Shown: positions 52,064 through 62,015 of the stretch, piece by piece
How the letters are laid out: each line of letters begins with the position of its first letter
How positions within the stretch are numbered: the first letter of the stretch is position 1
Assembly: GCA_021200565.1 (NCBI GenBank)
Contig: JAJQGJ010000024.1
Span: 1 to 64,000, forward strand
DNA: 64,000 bases
Direction of reading: 5' to 3'
Origin: Oscillospiraceae bacterium
GTDB lineage: Bacteria; Bacillota; Clostridia; Oscillospirales; Ruminococcaceae
Notes under the pieces: model-generated
Seen by the model: only the letters and a program-made list of their open reading frames with translations
Told to the model about the DNA's origin: nothing
Databases searched by the model: none
Position numbers and translations under genes: made by a program

Positions 52064-52440
52064 ATTTAAACGTAAATTCCCGGGAGGAAAGTGAGCTCCT
52101 CAAGCTGAGGGAAAAGATATACCTCTTGGTTATTCTTATGCTTTCGCTTCTTGCAATAATCGGCATGTTCGCCATGAGAAATAGCAGCAGCGACTCATTC
52201 AGCCTGCTTCTGGCGGATGAAACGGAGCTATATGATCTGAGCATCATAAACTCCGCCACGGTTGAAGACTTCATGGAGGTTGATGGAATAGGCGAGGTGA
52301 GGGCAACCTCAATCGTTAATTTCCGTGAATCGATAGGCGGCTTCACTGATATAAGCCAGATCGCCTATATTGACGGAATCTCAGACTCGACATTAGAAAG
52401 CATAATCGAATACTTCTATGGAGAAGATTCCGGAGACTAA
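52012..52440 (+). CDS. membrane-anchored helix-hairpin-helix (ComEA-like) protein
   Basis: [67 protein letters not shown]; start overlaps metK. Confidence 0.8.
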   Translation: MGKNGQDNRASSGFEAVDLNVNSREESELLKLREKIYLLVILMLSLLAIIGMFAMRNSSSDSFSLLLADETELYDLSIINSATVEDFMEVDGIGEVRATSIVNFRESIGGFTDISQIAYIDGISDSTLESIIEYFYGEDSGD

Positions 52441-52453
52441 AAATAAAAGCACA

Positions 52454-52495
52454 ACAAAAATCGCTCTTTCAAAAAAATGAAAGGGCGATTTTGTA
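52454..52495. terminator. intrinsic terminator (bidirectional)
   Basis: AAAATCGCTCTTTC / GAAAGGGCGATTTT stem. Confidence 0.85.
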
Positions 52496-52524
52496 ATGCT
52501 TAGGAGACTCTTCAAGATAAAAAG

Positions 52525-52600
<76 letters not shown>

Positions 52601-52706
52601 ACCATCTGACACGATTCATCCGTGCCACGATTTGATATTATAGACTATTCGAGCCGGTTTGTCAAGACCTTTTTTGAAATTTTTTTGAGAATTCGTATAT
52701 TAACTT

Positions 52707-54026
52707 TTACTCCTCACTAGAGCTCTCATTTGAAACTTCTTTTTCATCCTGTTCATCACTTGCGGTTTCGCTTTCTTCAGAATCGGCTGAAACTTCAACA
52801 GCCGGGATAATGGTGCCTTCTGAGCCTATATTCACTCCTGCCATCGAATAGTAGCTTGTTTCCGTGGGCATATTTTTCCTTGTCAGATTTCTTTTCACTA
52901 TTGCCGAGAGAATGTCGAATACAACCGCAAACAGCGGAACGCCGATAATCATGCCGACAATTCCGAAGAGATTTCCGCATACAATGATGGAGATAAGAAC
53001 CCAGAAAGATGAAATACCGATTCTGTTGCCTAAAATCTTCGGACCGATGATATTGCCATCAATCTGCTGAAGAACCAGAATAAATATTATGAACCATATA
53101 ACTTTTTTCGGCTCTGCGATAAGAACCAATAGTGCCGACGGGATCGCACCGATAAACGGACCGAATATCGGGATAATGTTTGTAATTCCGATTATAATTG
53201 AGATGATCATGCCATATGGCATCTGGAGAATAAGCATACCGACGGCGCAAAGGCATCCTATTATGATTGAGTCAAGAATCTTGCCATAGATGAATCCCAA
53301 AAGTGCATGGTTGGTGCTCGAAGTGAATGTAAAGAGTGAGTGATAGACTCTTTCAGGGAAGATACCGACAATAAGCTTCTTCGCTTGTGCCTGCAAAATT
53401 TCCTTGCTCGCAAGGAAGTAGATAGCTACAAAGAATCCTAAGATGAAGTTCTTGACTGAATTTGCAAAGCTGAGAAGGCTTGTCAGCAGAGTTGAAAGCT
53501 GTGAAGCAAGATTAGATACAAATGAACTCAGATATGAGGTTATGTTGTTGAGCTCATTGTTGACAGCAGTTGCAATGCTCGGATAGTCATCCAAAAGCTT
53601 CGTCAACCAGCTTTCAACCGCCGGATAGACCTCGTTTACAAGACCGTCATAAATTCCTGGAATGCTCGTGATAATCTGCGGTATAACCGCCATGATAACA
53701 AGAACGATTACAGCAATTATAATAACCGAAGCAACAGCAATGCCGATGGCTCTTGAGACTTTAGGATGAGGCTTTTTGCGGAAAATTGTTTTTCCAAGAA
53801 TTATCTCGGTTCTCTTCACCATCGAATTCATGATGAATGCGATAACAAGTCCCCATATCACAGGCTCAAGAACGCTCAGGATATTTTTGAAGAACGAGCT
53901 CACCGTGTCCCACTGGAACAGAATCAGTACCACCAAAAGAACGACAGTGATAAAAGCGAAGCAGTATCCGAATATTTTGTTGTATCGTTTGTTGTCAAAG
54001 AATCTCAAGTAAATTCCTCCAGGCAT
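52707..54026 (-). CDS. AI-2E family transporter (PerM-like)
   Basis: Multi-TM; IISIIIGITNIIPIFGPFIGAIPSALLVLI; IIGPKILGNRIGISSFWVLISIIVCGNLFGIVGMIIGVP; real start may be TTG after GGAGG about 18-21 nt inside. Confidence 0.9.
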   Translation of the reverse strand: MPGGIYLRFFDNKRYNKIFGYCFAFITVVLLVVLILFQWDTVSSFFKNILSVLEPVIWGLVIAFIMNSMVKRTEIILGKTIFRKKPHPKVSRAIGIAVASVIIIAVIVLVIMAVIPQIITSIPGIYDGLVNEVYPAVESWLTKLLDDYPSIATAVNNELNNITSYLSSFVSNLASQLSTLLTSLLSFANSVKNFILGFFVAIYFLASKEILQAQAKKLIVGIFPERVYHSLFTFTSSTNHALLGFIYGKILDSIIIGCLCAVGMLILQMPYGMIISIIIGITNIIPIFGPFIGAIPSALLVLIAEPKKVIWFIIFILVLQQIDGNIIGPKILGNRIGISSFWVLISIIVCGNLFGIVGMIIGVPLFAVVFDILSAIVKRNLTRKNMPTETSYYSMAGVNIGSEGTIIPAVEVSADSEESETASDEQDEKEVSNESSSEE

Positions 54027-54201
54027 ATGTGTTATGTATTAAGGGAAAGCTTTCTTATAGTATAAACCATACTGATGTTAAATGTCCATACCCAAAAGTG
54101 AAATTTTTAGAAAAAGATAAAAATCGTCGCCGTGGTATTTTCTTTTTCGAGTGTTTGTGATATACTTACAAGGTGTAAACTTTGAACACGGAGGAAAGAA
54201 A

Positions 54202-56550
54202 GTGGCAGATAACTTTACAGAGTTAAAAAGAAAAGCTCTTACAAAATATTTTTCGCATCTTAACGACATGCAACGTGAGGCTGTATTCACAGTTGACGGA
54301 CCGGTTCTCATCCTTGCAGGAGCAGGAAGCGGAAAGACGACAGTACTCGTCAACCGTGTTGCCAACATGATTTATTTCGGCAACGCATATCAGGACACCT
54401 ACAGATATTCGGGCGTAACCCCAGATGATGAGAAGTTCTTGCAGGATTTCGCCGATGGAAAGACCGACGACCAGGAACGCTTGAGAACCATAACCGCAGT
54501 GAACTGCGTAAACCCGTGGAATATCCTCGCAATTACATTTACAAACAAAGCAGCAGGCGAGCTCAAGGATAGGCTTCACCAGATGCTTGGCTCAGTTGCG
54601 GACGGCATAACGGCTGCAACCTTCCATTCGGCATGTGTCCGCATCTTAAGAAGAGAGATTGACAAGCTTGGTTATGCTTCGAGCTTCACAATCTATGATA
54701 CAGATGACACCCAGAGAGTTATAAAGGCGTGCTTGCAGGACTATAATATCTCAGACAAGAGATTCCCACCGAAAGAGATCATGCGTGAGATTTCAGCTTC
54801 TAAAGAATCTCAGGTCGATGAAAACGAATATGCGAAACTCTCAATGGGAGACTATCGCAAGCAGACTATTGCAAAAATTTATTCCGAATACCAGCAAAGG
54901 CTTCGCACAGCCAATGCTCTCGATTTTGACGACATAATTTTACTCACAGTCAGGCTTTTTGAACAGTTCCCGGATGTTCTCGACCATTATCAGAACCTCT
55001 ATAAGTACATACTAGTAGACGAGTATCAGGACACCAACATGGTGCAGTATCGCCTCATTTCGATGCTGAGCGCAAAAAGAAAGAACCTATGCGTAGTAGG
55101 AGACGATGACCAGAGTATCTACAAGTTCCGTGGGGCAACAATCGAGAATATCCTCTCGTTTGAGCACCAGTATGAGAACGCAAAGGTCATCCGCCTAGAG
55201 CAAAACTACCGCTCAACCCAGAACATTCTGACATGTGCCAACGAAGTTATCAAAAACAACCGCAGCCGAAAGGGCAAGAAGCTCTGGACATCAGCTGGCG
55301 ACGGCGAAAAGGTTACTGTCTATGGCGCCTCAACCGAGCAGGGTGAATCAAGGTATGTCGCCGAAACGGTTTTGGGCTACATCAAGGATGGCGGCAAGTA
55401 TTCCGACAATGCAGTTCTGTACCGAATGAACGCACAGTCGAACTCGATAGAAAACGCCTTCATGCGAAGCGGAATTCCATATAAAGTCATCGGAGGTCTT
55501 AAGTTCTTCGATAGAAAAGAAGTCAAGGACATAGTTGCCTACCTGTCAGTGCTGAATAACGAAAACGACCTTCTCAGGCTCAAGCGCATCATCAACGAGC
55601 CAAAGCGTGGCATCGGAACGGCAACAGTCGACGCACTTGAGAGCATTTCAAGAGACTTAGGCGAGTCGCCGCTTCAGGTTATGCGAATGGCAAAGGATTA
55701 CCCGATTCTCTCACGTTCCGCACCGAAGCTTATGAGTTTAGCCGACATGTTCGATGAGCTGAGAGACCACTCTGAACTGATACCACTTCCTGACCTCTTG
55801 GATGAACTGATGGACAAATCCGGCTACCGGGCATTCTTGGAAACCCAGGGCGATGAGGGACTGACCCGACTTGAGAACATCAACGAGCTCAAATCCTCCA
55901 TGGTGAACTATATCGATGAAGCCGAAGAGCCGTCGCTTTCAGGATTCCTTGAGGACGTTGCGCTGATTTCAGACATCGACTCGATGGACTCATCCGACAG
56001 CGTAACCCTCATGACCGTTCACTCTGCAAAGGGACTCGAGTTCAATAATGTTTTTGTAGTTGGAATGGAGGAAAACATCTTCCCATCTTCCCGCAGCATG
56101 GACTCTGAAGAGGATGTGGAGGAGGAACGCAGACTCGCCTATGTCGCAATAACGAGAGCCCGGAAGCATCTGAGCTTAAGCTATGCAAGACAGAGACTTC
56201 TCTTCGGTTCGACCAACTTCAACCGACCATCAAGATTCATTTCCGAGCTCCCAGACAGTTCAATCGAAAAGCGCCAGGAGAAAACCTCCGACGACTACCA
56301 GAGAAGAACTGTCCCGCAGAATCGCACATCAACCACCACGTCATATCTCCAGAATGCAAGAAAGCCTCAGCCTGAGAAATCCGCAAACATCGATTTCTCA
56401 GTCGGTGACAGAGTCCATCACAACGTTTTTGGCGACGGAACAGTATTAAAAGTCACCAGGATGTCAAACGACATGCTCTTGGAGGTTGCCTTTGACACCG
56501 TCGGCACCAAGAAGATAATGGCGGCATTCGCTAAAATTTCAAAAATCTAA
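54202..56550 (+). CDS. pcrA: ATP-dependent DNA helicase PcrA/UvrD
   Basis: LNDMQREAVFTVDGPVLILAGAGSGKTTVLVNRV, VDEYQDTN, GDDDQSIYKFRGA, TVHSAKGLEF; GTG start after GGAGG. Confidence 0.96.
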   Translation: MADNFTELKRKALTKYFSHLNDMQREAVFTVDGPVLILAGAGSGKTTVLVNRVANMIYFGNAYQDTYRYSGVTPDDEKFLQDFADGKTDDQERLRTITAVNCVNPWNILAITFTNKAAGELKDRLHQMLGSVADGITAATFHSACVRILRREIDKLGYASSFTIYDTDDTQRVIKACLQDYNISDKRFPPKEIMREISASKESQVDENEYAKLSMGDYRKQTIAKIYSEYQQRLRTANALDFDDIILLTVRLFEQFPDVLDHYQNLYKYILVDEYQDTNMVQYRLISMLSAKRKNLCVVGDDDQSIYKFRGATIENILSFEHQYENAKVIRLEQNYRSTQNILTCANEVIKNNRSRKGKKLWTSAGDGEKVTVYGASTEQGESRYVAETVLGYIKDGGKYSDNAVLYRMNAQSNSIENAFMRSGIPYKVIGGLKFFDRKEVKDIVAYLSVLNNENDLLRLKRIINEPKRGIGTATVDALESISRDLGESPLQVMRMAKDYPILSRSAPKLMSLADMFDELRDHSELIPLPDLLDELMDKSGYRAFLETQGDEGLTRLENINELKSSMVNYIDEAEEPSLSGFLEDVALISDIDSMDSSDSVTLMTVHSAKGLEFNNVFVVGMEENIFPSSRSMDSEEDVEEERRLAYVAITRARKHLSLSYARQRLLFGSTNFNRPSRFISELPDSSIEKRQEKTSDDYQRRTVPQNRTSTTTSYLQNARKPQPEKSANIDFSVGDRVHHNVFGDGTVLKVTRMSNDMLLEVAFDTVGTKKIMAAFAKISKI

Positions 56551-56565
56551 AGATAGGAAACACTT

Positions 56566-57162
56566 ATGGCATATACGTATGACGATTACCTCACAGAGGA
56601 TATGTTAAGCCTCCATGACGAAATGGCGGTAAAGATTCTCATCTGCTATTTTCTGAGGCAGATTAACCGCCCGATAACTCCAACCCAGCTCGCAGAGATA
56701 GCCACTACCGACGGCATAGTGAATTACTTCACCTATTCTTCGGTGGTTGAGAGCATGCTTGAAAGCGGAATGCTCTCTTTGAGAAAAGACGGCGATGAGG
56801 AATATTATGTCCTCTCCGAAGCCGCAAGAGCCGGCGCAGACAGCTTCAAGCAGCAGGTTCCCCAGAGATTCCGCAACAAGATTCTTTCAGCTGGTCTCAA
56901 GTTCTTCGCCAGACTCAAGAACGAGAACGATGTCAAAGTCACTGTCTCCAAGCAGGAAAAGGGCTATCTTGTTGGGATCAACTGCCAGGACTCTGGCACA
57001 ACTCTTATGGATCTCAAGCTCTTCGCTCCTGACGAGGAGCAGGCGAATCTTCTTGCAGAGAAGATTAAGCTCAACCCGACTGACTTTTACGCCAAGGTGA
57101 TAGATTTCGCAACCGAAAACGAAGAATACCAGCCGGAAGTAAAGGAGGTCGACGATCTGTGA
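56566..57162 (+). CDS. DUF4364 family protein
   Basis: AVKILICYFLRQINRPITPTQLAEIATTDGIVNYF winged-helix-like start. Confidence 0.8.
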   Translation: MAYTYDDYLTEDMLSLHDEMAVKILICYFLRQINRPITPTQLAEIATTDGIVNYFTYSSVVESMLESGMLSLRKDGDEEYYVLSEAARAGADSFKQQVPQRFRNKILSAGLKFFARLKNENDVKVTVSKQEKGYLVGINCQDSGTTLMDLKLFAPDEEQANLLAEKIKLNPTDFYAKVIDFATENEEYQPEVKEVDDL

Positions 57163-57758
57163 CAACATTTGCAGACGCAAGCGAAAACAACAGCTTCTTT
57201 GCGCTCACTTCCCGAATGAAGTACATAAACCGCTGGGGACTGATGCGCAACACCCGCAACGAAAACATCGCCGAGCACTCTCTGGATACGGCGATAATAG
57301 CGCACCTTCTGTGCATTCTCCGGAATGACCGCTTCAGAGGAAATGTCGACCCGGACAGAGCAGCAGTTCTTGCCATCTTCCATGACACAACCGAGATAAT
57401 AACCGGAGACCTCCCGACACCTGTCAAATACCTCAATCCTGAGATAAGAACCGCTTATAAGGACGTTGAAGCTGCAGCGGTTGAAAAGCTTTTAGGCTGC
57501 ATTCCTGAAGACATCAGGGGAGAGTATGACGGAATATTCAAGTCGGAAGACAAAGAGCTCCTGAAGCTCGTCAAAGCTGCCGACAAAATCTCAGCTTTGA
57601 TAAAGTGCATAGAGGAACGCAAATCCGGCAACCGTGACTTTGAGGAAGCGGAAAAGCAGACTTTTGAATCAATCAGGGCTATGGGAATTCCCGAGGCTGA
57701 CATGTTCCTTGACGAATTTCTGCCTGCATATGAGCTTACTCTTGACGAGCAGGCTTGA
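57159..57758 (+). CDS. YfbR-like 5'-nucleotidase (HD domain)
   Basis: RMKYINRWGLMRNTRNENIAEHSLDTAIIAHLL; AIFHDTTEIITGDLPTPVKY. Confidence 0.9.
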   Translation: MTTFADASENNSFFALTSRMKYINRWGLMRNTRNENIAEHSLDTAIIAHLLCILRNDRFRGNVDPDRAAVLAIFHDTTEIITGDLPTPVKYLNPEIRTAYKDVEAAAVEKLLGCIPEDIRGEYDGIFKSEDKELLKLVKAADKISALIKCIEERKSGNRDFEEAEKQTFESIRAMGIPEADMFLDEFLPAYELTLDEQA

Positions 57759-57773
57759 TAACCATCACGAAGG

Positions 57774-58949
57774 GTGATCATATTGCTTAAAAAGCTTTTT
57801 ATCAAGGACTATCAAAACACATCTGAGCAGTCAGTCAGACTGAGATATGGAATTGTTGCCGGAGTTTTCGGAATGCTGACTAATCTCATGCTGTTTCTTT
57901 TTAAGCTTCTTGTCGGACTGATGTCCAATAGTATCACAGTCATTGCCGACGCCGTCAACAACCTGTCCGATGCGTGCTCATCAATACTCACGATGATAGG
58001 CTTCAAGCTCTCAAGCCGTCCTGCCGATAAAGACCATCCCTATGGTCACGCAAGGTACGAAGAAATCACTGCACTCATAGTTGCACTTCTGGTCCTGTGC
58101 GTCGGAGTGCTCTTCGCAAAAAGCTCAATAGACAAGGTAATCACCCCCAGTGAACTTGAAATCAGCGCTGTAACTTACATAGTGCTCATAGCGGCAGTCG
58201 CAATGAAGCTCTGGCAGTACTTCACATACATTGACTTCTCGAAAGCGATCGACTCAGACGCCTTGAAAGCCGATGCAGTCGATTCGAGAAACGATGTCAT
58301 CACGACGTCGTCAGTAATCCTCAGCATGGTTGTCATGCAGGTTTTCAAGGTTAACCTTGACGGCTGGTTCGGACTTATAATCTCAGTATTTGTGATAATT
58401 TCCGCTGTGAGAACGCTTTCCGAGGTCATCAGCCCTATGCTGGGCGAGCACCCGGACGAAAAGCTTGTCGAATCCATCTATTCGCTAGTCAGAGACAGAG
58501 AAAACGTTGTAGGCTACCACGACCTCATCATCCACAGCTATGGGGCAGGGAAGTGCTATGCCTCTTTACACATCGAAGTCGACGCCTCACAGGATATATT
58601 TCTTCTTCACGACATGATCGACACCATCGAGCGTGAAGCTCATGAAAAGCTCGGAATACTTTTAACCATCCATATGGACCCTGTCGACATGAAAGACCCG
58701 CTTCGCATGAAACTTCATGAAATTACTGTCGAAGCGCTTCACGACGAATTCGGAAGCGATCTCGGAATCCACGATTTCCGCATAGTTGCAGGACCCACAC
58801 ACACCAATATTCTATTTGACATTGTAGAGCCGTTCGGAGAACACTATGACATATCCCGCATTAAATCCCTTTTGACCGAGAAGTATCTTGAGGCACACGA
58901 TCCCACAACCTACTACTTCGTCATCAACGTTGATAAGAAGATGGACTGA
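57774..58949 (+). CDS. cation diffusion facilitator family transporter
   Basis: SNSITVIADAVNNLSDACSSILTMIGFKLSSRPADKDHPYGHARYEEI. Confidence 0.93.
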   Translation: MIILLKKLFIKDYQNTSEQSVRLRYGIVAGVFGMLTNLMLFLFKLLVGLMSNSITVIADAVNNLSDACSSILTMIGFKLSSRPADKDHPYGHARYEEITALIVALLVLCVGVLFAKSSIDKVITPSELEISAVTYIVLIAAVAMKLWQYFTYIDFSKAIDSDALKADAVDSRNDVITTSSVILSMVVMQVFKVNLDGWFGLIISVFVIISAVRTLSEVISPMLGEHPDEKLVESIYSLVRDRENVVGYHDLIIHSYGAGKCYASLHIEVDASQDIFLLHDMIDTIEREAHEKLGILLTIHMDPVDMKDPLRMKLHEITVEALHDEFGSDLGIHDFRIVAGPTHTNILFDIVEPFGEHYDISRIKSLLTEKYLEAHDPTTYYFVINVDKKMD

Positions 58950-60088
58950 TGAAAAAATCTGAATTCAAAAAATCCGACATAGCTCTGATAGCCGTTTTTG
59001 CTCTGGCGATTCTACTAAATGTGATAGCCAGGCTTTCGACCACAATTTCCGACTTCTATGTTCAGAAAATATACCCGGTAATCTCGACGCCATTCATCTG
59101 GCTTTCAGGACTTTTCCCGTTCTCAGTCGGCGAGGTTATGATAGTTCTTGCGGTTATACTCGTTCTCATCGGGCTGCCGGCGTTCATTATCTTCATGATA
59201 GTGAAGCGAAAAAACAAGGCTCTCACCTCGAAGGTCAGCGGCTTTTCACTCCGATTTGTTGCCTGGATAGTGGCATATGTCCTGATGACCGAAACTCTCA
59301 ACTGCTTCATAATGTATCAGTGCACGCCGTTCTCGGAGAGATACTTTGAAGAGACTGAACATACCGAAGAACTTCTTATAGAAACAATAGGCGCAGTAGC
59401 TGATGGCTTGGCAGAGCTCAGCGACAGCTTCTCACGTGGCGATGACGGCTACATAGAGCTTGACGATGATTATATCGACGAGTGCAAAGCTGCCCTCACG
59501 GCAATATCAGAGGACTATTCCCAGCTTTCCGGATACTATCCGAATCCAAAAGGCATCTTCTTCTCATTCTTTATGTCTCAGGAAAGCATAATCGGCTTAT
59601 ACATCCCGTTTGCGTTCGAAGCCACATACAATCGTGATCCGCAGGACATCTCAAAGCCTGCAACCATCTGTCATGAGCTCGCCCACCTCAAGGGAATAAT
59701 TCAGGAGGATGAAGCAAGCTTTGTCGCTATGGTAGCCTGCTTCAATTCCGACTGTGATGCCGTCCGCTATAGCGGTCTTCTGGATGCATTCTACTATCTC
59801 TATTCCGATGCAAGTGAGCTTATTGGCACTTCCTATGAAGACGCTTTAAGGGAAGCTATTGCCAATGTCCCGAGTGAAGTCTGGGACTATGATATGTATT
59901 CATTCAAATCCACCTATTGGGAAGAAAACGAGGACAAAGAAATAATCCCGACAGAAACGGTACAAGCCGTCAGTGAAGCGCTTACAGACGCAAATCTCAA
60001 ATTCAACGAAGTCGAAGAGGGAATCGAAATCTATTACAAAGTCACCGAGCTACTTATGGATTACTATGCCTCGGGAGGCACAATCTGA
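58949..60088 (+). CDS. DUF3810-type membrane protein with HELAH metal motif
   Basis: N-terminal TMs; TICHELAHLKGIIQEDEASFVAMVAC. Confidence 0.83.
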   Translation: MKKSEFKKSDIALIAVFALAILLNVIARLSTTISDFYVQKIYPVISTPFIWLSGLFPFSVGEVMIVLAVILVLIGLPAFIIFMIVKRKNKALTSKVSGFSLRFVAWIVAYVLMTETLNCFIMYQCTPFSERYFEETEHTEELLIETIGAVADGLAELSDSFSRGDDGYIELDDDYIDECKAALTAISEDYSQLSGYYPNPKGIFFSFFMSQESIIGLYIPFAFEATYNRDPQDISKPATICHELAHLKGIIQEDEASFVAMVACFNSDCDAVRYSGLLDAFYYLYSDASELIGTSYEDALREAIANVPSEVWDYDMYSFKSTYWEENEDKEIIPTETVQAVSEALTDANLKFNEVEEGIEIYYKVTELLMDYYASGGTI

Positions 60089-60113
60089 TTGAGATATACG
60101 GAGGAACACTATA

Positions 60114-61283
60114 ATGAAACCGAAAAGAATCCTTTCCGCAGCCATAGCGTTTGCCATATCGGTAACGGCTTTGACCTCCTGCGGAAGCACTTCGCACCCC
60201 GACCTATATGCCTATGATGAGGATGCACCCTCACTCTATGAAGCCTTTTCGCAGTGGTTCAAGGTCGGAACAGCCATGAACACAAGCGACTTAGTAGAAG
60301 GCTCAGAAGAGATGGAGATCCTTATTAAGCAGTATAACATCTTCACTCTCGAGAACGAGTCGAAGCCGGAGAACATCCATCCGTCCGAAGACGTCTACAA
60401 TTTCGAAGCCCTGGACAAGCTAGTTGAGTTCGCCAACGAGTATGACAAAACCGTCCGTGGACACGTTCTTGTCTGGCACTCTCAGTGCCCCGACTGGTTC
60501 TTCTATGACTACAGCAGCGATGCTGCTGGCGGCAACACCGTCTCGGCAGACGTCCTCATCGAGCGGATGAAAGAGCACATCACGACAATAGTCAGCCACT
60601 ATAAAGGTGAAGTTGACGTCTGGGACGTCGTCAACGAAGTTCTTGGTGACAATGGCGGACTCAGAGATTCCATGTGGTACCAGATTATCGGCGATTATGA
60701 TGGCGACGGCGACAAATACGACTATATCGAAATTGCCTTTGAGACAGCCCACGAAGCCGACCCGGACGCCAGGCTCATCATCAACGACTACAATCTCGAA
60801 TGGTCAGAAGACCGCACCATCACTATGTACATGATGGTCAAGAGTATGCTCGAAGAAGGGATTCCCATCGACGGCATCGGACTTCAGATGCACATCGACA
60901 TTGATTTTGACGTCGAAACCTGCAAGAATAATGTTGAGATTCTCATGAAGCTGAAAGACATCGACCCTGATTTTGTAATCGAAATCACCGAGCTTGACCT
61001 GAGCTGCTACTCCTGGAGTGACGAATCAACCGACATAGAGCTTACAGATGAGTTTGTCGAAATGTTCGACAGCCTCTATTCGGACATTTTTGAAATGTTC
61101 ATTGAATTCTCCGAAGCGGGATACCTCGACTCGGTTGTGATGTGGGGCTATAATGACGGCATGAGCTGGCTCAACGGCTATCCCGTCTCCGGCAGAACCA
61201 ACTATCCGCTCCTGATTGACCGTGACTACAAACTCAAATCAGCCTATTGGAGCCTGATAGACTTGGCGACAGCAAAATCCTGA
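60114..61283 (+). CDS. GH10 endo-1,4-beta-xylanase lipoprotein
   Basis: Lipobox ALTSC; GHVLVWHSQCPDWFF; WDVVNEVLGDNG; ITELDLSCYSW. Confidence 0.93.
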   Translation: MKPKRILSAAIAFAISVTALTSCGSTSHPDLYAYDEDAPSLYEAFSQWFKVGTAMNTSDLVEGSEEMEILIKQYNIFTLENESKPENIHPSEDVYNFEALDKLVEFANEYDKTVRGHVLVWHSQCPDWFFYDYSSDAAGGNTVSADVLIERMKEHITTIVSHYKGEVDVWDVVNEVLGDNGGLRDSMWYQIIGDYDGDGDKYDYIEIAFETAHEADPDARLIINDYNLEWSEDRTITMYMMVKSMLEEGIPIDGIGLQMHIDIDFDVETCKNNVEILMKLKDIDPDFVIEITELDLSCYSWSDESTDIELTDEFVEMFDSLYSDIFEMFIEFSEAGYLDSVVMWGYNDGMSWLNGYPVSGRTNYPLLIDRDYKLKSAYWSLIDLATAKS

Positions 61284-61287
61284 CAAA

Positions 61288-61324
61288 AAATGACCCGGCA
61301 TTACCTGTCGGGTCAAATTATTTT
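61288..61324. terminator. intrinsic terminator between xylanase and brnTA
   Basis: TGACCCG/CGGGTCA with flanking A and T tracts. Confidence 0.8.
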
Positions 61325-61517
61325 ATCCTGCTTGTTTTGTCATTGACATCCGTCTATTTCTTTGAACCACGGAGGACTGAAACGCCTTTATCATTGCAGG
61401 CGAAAGCTCCGGGCAGTCTTCATCAAACACAATCGGCTTTTTCGCTGCCGCCCTGATTTCTTCACGCTGTTCATCAGTCAACGGCTTCAACTCTTCAAGA
61501 GTTACTGTTTTGGTCAT
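61323..61517 (-). CDS. brnA: BrnA-like antitoxin
   Basis: MTKTVTLEELKPLTDEQREEIRAAAKKPIVFDEDCPELSPAMIKAF; directly downstream of and overlapping brnT. Confidence 0.78.
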   Translation of the reverse strand: MTKTVTLEELKPLTDEQREEIRAAAKKPIVFDEDCPELSPAMIKAFQSSVVQRNRRMSMTKQAG

Positions 61518-61779
61518 AATAAAGTCTCCTTTCAGTTGGGGTTGCAATTCTTGCGGAAATCAGTCTTATTGATTCTTTTCGTTCGGTAAATACGACAAAC
61601 AGTACGTCGTCAACTTTGCCTATAGCCATATACCTGTCTTCATCAACGCTGTGCTCGAAATCGTACATCTCAATGTAGTAAGGATCATTGAAGACGAGTG
61701 AGGCTACCTCGAACGAGATTCCATGTTTTTCCTTGTTGATTAAGTTCTTGTTTTCATCCCACTCAAATTTCATCGTCAT
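61495..61779 (-). CDS. brnT: BrnT family toxin
   Basis: MKFEWDENKNLINKEKHGISFEVASLVFNDPYY..RYMAIGKVDDVLFVVFTERKESIRLISARIAT. Confidence 0.92.
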   Translation of the reverse strand: MTMKFEWDENKNLINKEKHGISFEVASLVFNDPYYIEMYDFEHSVDEDRYMAIGKVDDVLFVVFTERKESIRLISARIATPTERRLYYDQNSNS

Positions 61780-61805
61780 AAGCCCCTGAACACCTTTATG
61801 CTTAT

Positions 61806-61834
61806 ATTATAGTCGATTCTGAGTTAAAAATCAA
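61806..61834 (-). promoter_or_regulatory. brnTA promoter TTGATT-17-TATAAT
   Basis: Minus-strand hexamers, 17-nt spacer, about 27 bp upstream of brnT. Confidence 0.75.
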
Positions 61835-61945
61835 CCCCTATTTCTTCCTTAAACAATTTCCTGCTTTTCGTTTCAAATCCTCCCATCCAGTCTTACGGTA
61901 TAAAAAATTTCACAAAAATTTCCCTCGAAATAATGCCTGTTTTGG

Positions 61946-61974
61946 TTGACAAACCTCAGGTTTGGTGTTATCAT
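61946..61974 (+). promoter_or_regulatory. surface-array promoter 1 TTGACA-17-TATCAT
   Basis: Exact -35, 17-nt spacer. Confidence 0.85.
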
Positions 61975-61979
61975 AGATA

Positions 61980-62008
61980 TGGTTTTATACCAGAATATAT
62001 TTTGGAGG
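61980..62008 (+). promoter_or_regulatory. surface-array leader 1 with two alternative hairpins
   Basis: TGGTTTTATACCA overlapping CCAGAATATATTTTGG-AGG. Confidence 0.65.
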
Positions 62009-62015
62009 AATTCTA

